A program made the translations under genes and the position numbers. This document shows, in pieces, positions 25,507 through 36,400 of a stretch of 64,000 nucleotides of DNA (the stretch's first letter is position 1; every line of letters begins with the position of its first letter). The stretch covers positions 40,835,366-40,899,365 of the forward strand of contig NC_088777.1 in the NCBI RefSeq assembly GCF_954871325.1, given 5' to 3'. The notes beneath the pieces were generated by a model that saw only the letters and a program-made list of their open reading frames with translations, was not told the origin of the DNA and made no database searches. The DNA comes from Gordionus sp. m RMFG-2023. Lineage: Eukaryota > Nematomorpha > Gordioida > Chordodea > Parachordodidae.

Positions 25507-25822
25507 TAGAGGTCTGCAATGGGCGGATTTTAGCTAAAAAGCTCACCCACTCGTTGTTTGGAAATTTTTAAACCCGTCCGCCCGTTTTATATTTTTTTAA
25601 AAAAAATTTCCCGCCCGCCCTAATGTTTAAAAAATATTTTAAGGTTTTGTATTTTTAATTAAAGATATATAATATCCAATATTATGAAATGAAACTATTA
25701 TTTTTAATAAATTGAAGTCTGTTCTGCTCATTTCCCCTGAAAAATATAAAAATTTAGCCGCCCAATGTTGAAGACATTTTAGAAAGCCCTATTACGCTCG
25801 TCCCCCGCCCAATGCACCTCTT
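25507..25822. mobile_element. Short hAT-type element with TAGAGGT termini
   Basis: The ends are TAGAGGTCTGCAATGGGCGG (left) and, in reverse complement, AAGAGGTGCATTGGGCGGGG (right). The flanking 8-mers are ACATGGTC and ACACGGCC, a 6/8 match with both differences T/C. The interior has a short GC-rich palindrome (CCCGTCCGCCCG / CCCGCCCGCCC) and an AT core. Non-coding. Confidence 0.65.
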
Positions 25823-27900
25823 ACACGGCCTTAATAAATATTTGTTTTAAATAACACCAATTTGTCTTTTGTTGCCCCCACCCTCCAGCGAGTGTTTGAA
25901 AAAAAAAATTCGACCCCAATGCCACTGTATTTATACAAAATAATATTTCGTTTAAATTATATAACTGGTGGCTCGATTTTTTAAATTTAAATTTATGAAA
26001 AATCTTTATAATTTATGAGTATTGGCGCCTCTGTTTTTAATATAATGCTAAGTAGAGTAGGACAATATAAATAAGGATATGACATTGTGTGCACTATTAT
26101 AAGGAAGCAATGCATAAATCAAGCCCCAATAAAGAGTGTATTTTCAAAAGAAAATATTATATTATATCACGTTGACTGGGCCATTCAAAATCTTGTTTGC
26201 TAGACTGATATAAGAGTATTAGTGTACTTATAAACATTTTAATTTAAAAAATCATGTTCATTTTTAATAAGAAATAATAGAAGATAATAAAGATTCAGAT
26301 ATATTATGAAAATGAATATTTGATATTTGTAATACAAAATATATTTGCGCGCAATCCAAACTTTCTTGTCCAGAATCAAGCGAAATAATTTTATTAATTT
26401 GTGAATGGGTGTGGAATTCTTATGACAAACATCATATAGTATAGGATAATTTGACTACGAATTGAGACAAGATGTTTATATGAAATTGCGATGTATTTAT
26501 AAGTGATACATCCCAATTTAAGAGTTAAATTTTATATAATGTAGGCTATCCATTATTGCCCAAATTATTAATAAATACGTTGATCGCACAGATTTACCCT
26601 TCAAACATTTTACATTGAAGCTAATTACATTGAGCCAAATCACAAAAGTAGTTTATATTTTTCATCAAGCCTGATTTGGAAATGAGACAATGGCACATGT
26701 AACTATTCATATTCAAAGATGAGAATGCATCATTATGTCATTCAAAATTTTTATTTGGGGATGCGATATGTCAACATCACATACCACACTACTAGTGGCA
26801 TCAATGGATATTTTTGAATACTTTTTTTTAAAAAAATATGCTTTATAGATTTACAACTGTTCCCTAATCTATAATAAGCATATAACAATAATAAATGCAT
26901 GCACCATCGAAAAATTTATTCAACTAATTATATCGGCAATTTTATAGCCTCCAATTATAAAAATTATTTAACTCACAAAAATAGGAGTCACGTCGTAAAT
27001 TCATATAACCATTGTGCCCGAATAAGTCTCAGTTATTCTATCTCAAACCCACTACCAAATAATATTTATTATATGGCAGCAGAATTTATCTATTAAATAT
27101 ACACTAATTAATAATATCATTCCTCTCACACTTTTTTTTAAAGCAAAAGATATGGTAACGTGCAGAAAAGAAAAAAGGAATTGACAAAGTGATTAGACGA
27201 TGAACCTTCAAAATTTCCAAATAATACTAAATATAAAATAGCAGGAAAAAAAAGAGGATATTTTTTTCAACACTTCTAAGAGGATATGGACAATGATAAA
27301 AATTTAATCAAAATTTGAATGATTATTTTTTATATAAGTGTCGTGATTTTACTATATTTAAAGTCATTTTTTTTATTCATAAAATATAACATTACCATAC
27401 CTTCCAAAAGTTGAAATACTTTAAGCTAAAAATTTGTTTAAACGGGAAGTTTTATTAATAAAAGCTAACGATATATATATATAAATATTACTGAATAAAA
27501 AATGTATCTTAATAGTATTTTGGGGAAAAATATATCTGTATCTAAACACATTTGAAAAGTATCTTATAAACTCTATTATAAAGGTGTCAAAAAGATGGTA
27601 AAATTCGTTAAAATGGGGGGGGGGGTTGTGAAATGGCTTCTTCTTATCGTTTAATTATGAAGGCTAGAGAAAATTACACATGAATTTTAAAAAAATTATT
27701 TTTTGAGTAATATTATAACTTTGTTTGACAGGCACTCAACAAAAAAATTTCCAAAATATGTGAGAGGGAAGGGAGTAGTGGTATAAAGAACATTTTAAAA
27801 AGATGAAATGAATGACAATACTGATTTTTATACAAAAAAAATATGGAAAAATAAATTCTAGTGTACAAAAATTATTCTATTCATCATTTAAAAATTTATT
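25823..27900. other. AT-rich intergenic DNA
   Basis: No gene or complete element is recognised. A G-run is at about 27616-27625. The block at 27465-27600 repeats GTATCT/AGTATCTT words like the element at 15066 and may be a decayed relative. The open frame at 26899-27096 has no recognisable features. Confidence 0.45.
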
Positions 27901-28101
27901 ATCCCAGCCCCCGGGCTTTATTTTAATTTTTTAAAATATATCCCGGCCATGCCGTATATTTTAAAACCAAATATTTGAAATCGCCATTATTAGCTAAAAA
28001 ATCAAAAATAAATAATATATTTTAAAAAAATAAGGGAGTAAAAATTTCTTTTTTAAAGAAAACTAGGCCAAGCCGTGCAAATGGTACCTATGCAGGTCTC
28101 T
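27901..28101. mobile_element. Family A palindromic element, inverted copy
   Basis: In reverse complement it begins AGAGACCTGCATAGGTACC and continues ATTTGCACGGCTTGGCC, matching the left end of the copy at 28238. It carries the shared core (AAACCAAATATTTGAAATCG) and ends in CCCGGGGGCTGGG. The far end is truncated. Confidence 0.72.
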
Positions 28102-28237
28102 TCTATAATAAGTGATAAATAAGCCTATCCGGAAATCAGAAATGATAAAAATTATATAGAGATTTCAATTCTAAAATACCTCGGGTTAACCCTAAGTAAT
28201 GAATTTTAGGTAAGCTACTTACTACCCAAATTCTCAT

Positions 28238-28498
28238 CAGAGACCTGCAGAAGTGCCATTTGCATGGCCCGGCTTGTTTTTAAAAAATTTTTGCTGACCC
28301 GGTCCAAATATTTTTCGGTGGCCTGGGTTATTTTTGAAAATATATTTCAGACCAGGCCAAGGATTTTTTCAAAATATATTTTATTTATATTTAATTTTTA
28401 CAGTTAATATTGGCTATTTAAAATATTTGGTTAAATTTTTTTTTTTAATTTTTTAGGCCCGGCCCGGGTATATTTAAAAATATTAAAACAGGTCTCTG
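28238..28498. mobile_element. Family A palindromic element with both termini
   Basis: The left end is CAGAGACCTGCAGAAGTGCC and the right end is AACAGGTCTCTG, so the inverted CAGAGACCTG terminus is complete on both sides. The interior alternates GGCCCGG-like words with T/A runs. Flanking 8-mers match poorly (ATTCTCAT / ATATATAT), so the insertion is old or rearranged. Confidence 0.72.
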
Positions 28499-28639
28499 AT
28501 ATATATATTAAACGTTTTAGTGCAAGTTGATAGAGTTTTAAGGAAAGTAAGGTAGTGAGTGGGGAGGATAATTTCTTAAAGAAAAGTCGAACACAAATTT
28601 TAGAAATTTTTTTATTATAATTATCAAATACTATGCTAC

Positions 28640-29400
28640 TTCAAATGAGAATATCTCAAAGACAGAAATGGTTACAACTCGATTATCAAAATTTCAAAAA
28701 GGTAGGACCAACTTCAAGCATATTTTTAAGCTAAAACCCTGGTTTCCAGAAAAATTAATGAAAAATAATTTTAAGGCATCGTTAAGAAAGATAAAAAGGT
28801 CCTCTATCATTTCCCGTAAAAAAGAAATAATCGTTGAAGATTTGATATTCTGCGCTCATCTCAAAAATAGTTATGAAGTCGAGTTTAAAAAGTTTCAACT
28901 CGATCCCGTATTGAAAATTTAAAAATATTTCTGGGAAAACTAATGCAAACATTTATTTTAAAGCATCATTAGGAAGGAGAGAAAGTCCTCTATCGTCTCC
29001 CATTTAAAAAATCATTAAGTTTAGTATTTTTTTGAGCAATAGTTTTAAACGCGAATATTTCAAAACCGGATTGTTTAAAATGGTAAGAATAATTCCCACG
29101 GCAAAAACTTAATCAAAAATGTGAGGCCGACTTTACGCTTATGTTAAAGCTAAAAATTCGATTTCAGGATAAACTAATATTATAAAATATGCTCCGAAAT
29201 ATAATGAAGAGAAAAAATTTGTATCGTTTAAGAAAATTAAAGAGTAAAATCTAAGATGGAGAGGCATCAATGAGTTAGCTCATCCTTTTGATTTTTTGTA
29301 ATATTACAAAAACAGTGAGGGTACAAATCGAATTTAAAAAAAACTATTTAAAAATTCAAAATGGTAGGGCCAACTTTAAGGTCTATAAAATGAGTTACTT
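28640..29400. repeat. Diverged direct-repeat block
   Basis: Phrases recur in order: GTAGGACCAACTTCAAG (28703) and GTAGGGCCAACTTTAAG (29360); AAGTCCTCTATCGTCTCCC (about 28984) and AGGTCCTCTATCATTTCCC (about 28797); TTAAGCTAAAA near 28726 and TTAAAGCTAAAA near 29142. An 84-codon open frame at 28668-28922 (basic, KLKPWFPEKLMKNN) has no recognisable family. This is an old tandemly repeated unit of a few hundred bases, function unknown. Confidence 0.45.
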
Positions 29401-30325
29401 TCATTTTAAAAATTTACAATTTTTTTTATCATAGCTTTTTTACATATGGTTTGATCACTTTGCTAGAATCTAAATATGTCTAAAAAACCCAGTTTGAATC
29501 GTTGATTTAAGAAAATCTATATTCTCAAAAATACCTACTATTTTTTTGACCATCACGACCGTTACAAAAATAAATTCTTATAGTGTAAAGGAGAGGGGAA
29601 ACTTTTTTAAAATTAATTATAATTAAAAATTTATGAAATTTGTAAAAAGTAAAATATATCAATTAAATTCACAATTAAGCAACTAAAATCGCAAATTCGT
29701 TTTTTAGCACAATAAACATACTAATATTTTGATTTTAAAAAACAGTTTTATTAAATAAAAATATTTAATTTTAAGTGATAATGGGATTCTTTCTGATATT
29801 TTTTCGGAAATACTGTATATTATATTATAATAAAAGCCTTTTTTTTCTAATAATCCAAATATATTTTTAAAAAACGTATATTTCTGCACCTTTGGATACT
29901 GATACTCAATTATTTCTAAAAGGATAAATTTTGAATTTGATGTCTGCTTATGATGTTTTCTCAGTATAAAAAATTTTAATAAAAAGAGTCGGGTTGTAAA
30001 GTTATCGATTTCGTATGAAATTACCCGAAACTGAACGTCTGATTTGAATATTTATATAATCTATCTCGGTCATATTAACGTTTTGAATTCCTGGCTCATA
30101 AGAAAAGTTGAAATTATCCAACAAATTTTAAGATCTTATCAAATTTGTGCATAAATATCTAGGACTGTGAATAATTTTATTTATATCAAAAATAAATATC
30201 AATTTTTAAAAAAAAAATAAACAAAATTATTATATTATAAATCTGAAGACTATAAAACAGGCAATATATTTTAAAATACTATAAAGTTAATAAGAATGTT
30301 TATAATAATTATTAAATAATGTTTA
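29401..30325. other. AT-rich intergenic DNA downstream of PPP1R2 copy 1
   Basis: No gene, element or paired repeat is recognised. This is the 3' flank of the PPP1R2 gene, which reads in from the right on the minus strand. Confidence 0.5.
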
Positions 30326-30360
30326 ATGTTTATAAAACAACTTTTAGTTATTGAGTATCT

Positions 30361-30366
30361 TTTATT
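30361..30366 (-). terminator. Candidate poly(A) signal, PPP1R2 copy 1
   Basis: AATAAA on the minus strand about 75 nt past the stop codon. The same hexamer in the same alignment position occurs at 53747-53752 in copy 2, which supports it over the many chance hexamers nearby. Confidence 0.6.
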
Positions 30367-30441
30367 TAAATGAAATAAATATTCTAGATCACAGTTTTCT
30401 TATAAATTAAATCTCATCACCGAATAATGAACGAAAAACAT

Positions 30442-33400
30442 TTATTTGTGCCTAGAGGATGTCGATGGTTTATGGCGAGAGGTAGACGCTTGTGATGAAT
30501 TGGAATGCGACGAGGAACAAGAATGATGAGACGAGGAATGATGTCGCGATACTTTTTTATCTTTATCCTTATCTTTATCTTTGCTTTTTTTTTTCTTTTT
30601 CTTTTCTTCTTCCAGCTCCTTTTTCTCTTCGATTTCAAAAGCTTTTAAATCTTTATCAGCCAGCTTCTTGCCGTAAGCTAGCATTCTACCTTCATTGTAA
30701 TGCTTTCGCCGAAACTTTTTGAATACCTCTTGGTCTGATGCATATGGGGTTTTTTTACAAAAAAAATGTCAGTAATGCATTTTAGTGAATAAAGTGCGAT
30801 TTTTTTAAAAAAAAAATGCCAATTTTGGAAAAAAATAGTTTCTTTGCATTAGAGTAAAACGTAAATACGAGCTTTATTAGAATTAGTATAGTTCTAATGT
30901 GTTTATAGTTTTAAAATAAATCCATAATGGTAAAATATTTTTTCTAAATTACAAAATGGTTAAAAATGGTTGTCAAAAAAATAATATTTAATAAGTCAAA
31001 AAATTTGAATTTTTTGCTTAATAAAATATTAGGAAATATCGTACCTTTTAGTAAGACACATAAATTGTGAAAAATGGTTATTATAGAGGAAATTCATTAC
31101 CACACTATTTAATGTTCTCATTACTCTAGATGAATAAAAGGAGAAATAATATTTATAAATTACCTTAAAAGTAACAACGCCTATATTTTACAATAAATCA
31201 ATATTGTAAATTATCAATCATTTTATATAATAATATAAGCTAATATATTTTATTAATTTAGACAGGGATGTGATTCCGTCAAAATTTTTGCCTGGCTTCA
31301 GTTTAAGGTAAAAAAAGATAGGTGGGTTCGGTTCGGTTCAAGAAAATATTTTTGAACCCGGGTTTGGTTCCGGGTTCAGCTAGGGTTTAGAATCTTTGAA
31401 TTGCTAAAAAAAGTCTATATTTAAATCATATTAAAAAAACTAGGCATAAAATTTGGTATAAAAAATTAATTTATTTTATTTATAGGCAAAATATAGTTAA
31501 TATACAAAGTATAGTATGTATCAATTTTAAAGATTTTATTTAGACGTATTTCTTTAATTAACAATATCCAATATAATAATTTTTACTTTGACTTGTTCAC
31601 TTTCATTTACCTCTAATTAATAATCATTGAGAATAAGTTAAAAATAACACTCCAATAGAAATCTTTGAGAGTAAATATTAAAAAAAATTTTAAATGGCGT
31701 AAATGAATTAAGTTGTTTAAAATTTATTAACAATTTTTTAATTGGAAATTTAAAAATAAAATCTCAATTAAATTATTAATATATGATTTTAAACAATACA
31801 TTGAACCCGGGTTCAAATAAAATTCCCGGGTTCCGTTCGGGGTTTATGTTCGGTTCGGGTTCATATTATTTTCCTCAAAGGGTTTTATTCTCCGGGTTAG
31901 GGTTCGAATCCCTGGTTTTTATTTTATTTTCTTTTTTTATCAGCTACTGAAATTATAAAGGTATTTTTTAAATTTAATTTAAAAAAAATAGTTTTAATAA
32001 TCTCTACTTCCATCGTAAAATGTATCTTGTAATTCCCCTCCCAAGAAGTTAATAATTTGCGAACCTGATGACATGAATTTTTTTCAAAATGGCTGTCCTA
32101 TAACAAAAGGAGATGAGTTAGAATAGATTCCGAATAATAATCAAGCGGCATTATACAACGTTATATTCCTTATTCTATACTTCCCTTCGTATTAAAACAC
32201 AAATAATATTCTTTAAAGCCTCATTTTTCCGTTTTTAACAAATCTCTTTCAATTTTCTAACTCGACAATGCCCCACTTAGTTATCTATCTAACTAACCAT
32301 CTAAGCCCTCTCCGATGATTATATATACATGTTAGCGTCAACGTGTTTTTTCCGGCAATGTGTTATTTTTTCAACTTTAAAATCATTTTTTAAGTTTTTG
32401 AATTTTTTTTTTTTAATTTCTTATTAATTTATTATCAATATAAGATATAATAATTTAAATTTTCATTATAACATTTACCATTATTCATATATGCAAAATA
32501 GAAAATATGTTTAAGTAAACTCTTAAAATAATTCTAGAAAATTTTTAAAATTTTTAATAATTAATCCTTTTTTTATTTGAAACCTCTCATATTGAGCATC
32601 TTTCTCGTTCGTTGCTCGATTTTTCTGACATACATATTCATCATTCCTTCGGTATTTTTGCACATCAATCAACAGACCTCTCACAGGTGCTTTTGCTTTA
32701 TTATTGGCAGCATTTTTTTTATTTTTTATACCTATGGCCATTCCCCACGAACGCAGAATCTGCCCATCCTGCATGAAACCAATACATTTAACAAATGATG
32801 GAGAATTTTTTGTTCATGGACCAATCTCTAACAGGTGTCCGCATTCAAAACACACGCCTCTTTCTCAGATCACTTACTCGCTTCCCCCCCCCTCTCATAG
32901 ATTATCCCTTAAACGAAGTAATTGGTGCCTCATTCTCAGATATTTTTCTTAACTCCACAAAACCAAGTATCATAACGAGAATACCCAAAGGAGCGAGAAT
33001 AAAAGTAACTAAATCTCTCAGCAACTGCATATCTTCTCTTTTGCAAAATTTTAACAAAGAAGAAGAATGGTTAAAATTTTTAAACTTTGGGTACAATACT
33101 TTCAAAATACCTGACATATCACTCCAAAAATCATTAACTCAACAAATAAAAGATGCCTGTTTAAATATCAACACTCATCTTCATGAGTCCCAAATCTTCA
33201 GACATCCCATAAACAAAAAAAAATAACCCCACTTCAACAAAAAGCCTCATTGATTTCGAAGAAAATTGACAGTCTTAATATCAATGGGGCCCTCAAACTC
33301 ATTTCAACCAATGACACTCTGGCGGAATCCAATTTAGAAACCTTAATTAAGCTTCGATCAAAGCATCCCACAACAACATTTATGCCAATATTGCTCCAAC

Positions 33401-36400
33401 CCTTCTCCCATTGTGCAGCAGATTTCACACAGGAAGAAGTAAGGAAAGCAATCCTATCTTTTCATCGGGATTCGGCTCATGGTCTAGATGGGATTAGACC
33501 AATTTTTTTACAGGACATTACCTCTCCTGTGATCTGTACACAGGTTTCAATTCTCACTAAAATCACAAACTTAGTCAACAAAATCCTAAATGGAGACGTA
33601 CCCAGCTTTATTACCCCCTTACTATTCGGTGCCAGACTCATCGCACTCCAAAAACCAAACAAGGACATTCGGCCCATCGCCATTGGTTCAACTTACCGTA
33701 GATTGGTCGCTAAATTAATCGCATCTAGAATCAAACACGATGCCGCACACATTCTAAGCCCCTATCAACTTGGTGTAGGGATACCTGGTGGGTGTGAAGC
33801 CGCTGTGCACTTAACAAGAATTCACCTTGAAAATTACCCAAAAAACGAATCCCTAGTATAAATTGACTTCTCTAACGCCTACAACACTCTTTCGCGCAAT
33901 ACGTTCCTACATTCAACTTGCTTCCATTTCCCCGCTTATACCAAATTTCTTTTCTCTTGCTACCAATCACCAACAATCTTACAATTCAACAAAGAAAAGA
34001 TACTTTCTGTCGAGGGTATCCAACAAGGTGACCCTCTCGGATCCCTTCTCTTTAGTCTTGGAATCAATGACATGATAAAATCAATAAACTCTTCATGTAC
34101 TCTATCGCTCCACGCTTGGTATATTGATGATGGAATCTTGAGTGGTCCCAGTAGTGAAATTGCCAAAGCAGTCACCATAATTAAAGAAATGGGCACAGCC
34201 ATTGGACTTTCGCTTAACCAGAGCAAATCTGAATTCTCACTTTTAAATTCTAATGCTCCCAACACTCACGATTTCAAATTCACATCAAGCGTTGAATTAA
34301 CACATCTAGGATTGCTTGTTGGAGGACACGAGGCAGTAAGCACCTTTCTTCATTCCACACTTGACATACTCCTTAAACTGGAGGACATCTTTACACTTCT
34401 TCCATCACACAAGTCCTTTTTTTGCTAAAAAATTTCTTTTTTATACCAAGGATTCTTTACGCACTTCGGTCAACACCAATTTTTAAATATCCTATTCCTC
34501 TCCAAACTTACGAAAAAGGAATAAAGGACTTAACCGAAAAAATAGTAAATATCAGATTCAACGAAACCGCTTGGGCCCAAGCAACTCTTCCAACCAAATT
34601 TGGTGGTCTCGGCATCAGATCTCCACTTGACTTAGCAACAACTACTTTCTAATCGAGTAGTCTCTTGACAAAGCCAATAACCACCGCGCATAATTCTAAA
34701 GAAGACCTTTCCTTAATCGTGGCTATGGATATTTGGAAAACAAGGATCAATGCTGATTCTCATCCCCCCACAACCCATAAACAGAAAGACTGGGATGCAC
34801 CAGTGGTTGCTCGCTGCGTTGAAACTCTCTTATCTAGCATGCAATCTACCGACCGCCCCTATTCTCTTCCTTGCTCAATGGTACGGGACATGAGTTTCTT
34901 GAGGCCATCCCATCTACCAATCTTCAGCTTCAACTATCCAACAATGAATTTACCCATGCCATCGGCATTCGTCTAAATTGTTCCATCACTCACCCCCACA
35001 TCTGCTCAGGGTGCAACTCACCAGTTGACTCGAAGGGTAGATATAGTTTACATTGTCGCTCCTGCAATGGACGATTCATAGGACACAAGCAATGTAATAC
35101 AATCATCCAACATGCTCTGAAATCAGCCCAAATTCCTTCCACGTTAGAACCACAGGGTCTTTTTAGATCTGACGGTAAACGTCCTGATGGGATCTCTCAA
35201 ATCCCATGGAAGAGAGGCCAACTTTTGGTATGGGACTATTCCTGTATTGACCCCTTGGCCCCATCCAACCACGCCATCAACATCCTTGACCAGAAGGAAC
35301 AACTTAAAATTTCTAAATACACAGAAATAATAAACGATCATTGCTTCATCCCAATCATATCAACCACTCTTGGCACCTTCGGCAAACTCGCCTTAGCATT
35401 TTTCAAAAACTTAGGATCACAAATCAGCAAACTCTCAGAAGAACCTCGAGAGGGTTTTTTTCTTCGTCAACGATTATCCATAGCGATTCACAAAGCTAAT
35501 TATATCAGTTTCAATGGTAGCCTTCTAGCCAAAGAGCTATCATAGACAACGCTTACGTTCCTTTTTCATTTTTGTTTCCCTGCGTCACACCATCTCCGTT
35601 CTTTTTTTTAAATAGTTTTATTATATATTTTTCAAACATTTTAAAATATATTAAAATTTATTATAATGAAAATTTAAATAGTTTTTGAATTTAAAAACTG
35701 ATTTTTACTGGAAATGTATTCCATCAAGTTTGGAATACATACCCTATGAAATTCAGATAATTATGTCATGAACTTTTGAATTTAATATAATCTATATTAA
35801 TTTTCTTCATATAAATTATAAGTTATTCAAAAGTTATCGGTAAAATTATCTCTAATTTATAAAATAGGTATTCCAAACATGCTGGAATACATTTTCGGTA
35901 AAATCAAAATTGAAAATATCGCGCTCAAAAATCGATTTAAAATTGAAAAATTAACACATTGCTGGAAAAGACACATTGACGCTAACATATATACTACCTG
36001 ATTCGATTCATTATTTATAAGTGTCCGTATATACATACATAGGAGATATCTGTTGCGCCATTTTGAGGTTTGCACTTTGACTAATTATCTTTATTTATCA
36101 TTATGACGTTCAAACCATAAAATAGTGCTACAGCTGGCTCCTATATATGGACACTTAAATTAATGAAAGAATCGTCAATCTAGTAGTATATATATATACC
36201 TATGATTTTGTGCATGCCCTATCTATTATTTTAAAATTACCACCCATGCCTAGGTTAATGTCAAAAACCATAAATAGTCCATACTAGCAGTCTTTTATGT
36301 TTTTTTAAATATATTATTTTCCAAATAATTATTGAGTTATGTTGTACCATCACGTAAGTTTTTTTAAATTAAAATCGTTTTTTTTAAAAATATATTCACA

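Noticed and set aside
30417-30722. Open frames overlapping PPP1R2 exon 4 in other frames and on the plus strand
   Set aside because: They are shadows of the repetitive Lys/Asp and Ser/His tail of the real exon.
32329-35988. Polinton-type element, because of the 6-bp target duplication and inverted ends
   Set aside because: Nothing typical of that group (DNA polymerase B, retroviral-like integrase, packaging genes) is visible, the unit is far too short, and the cargo is a reverse transcriptase.
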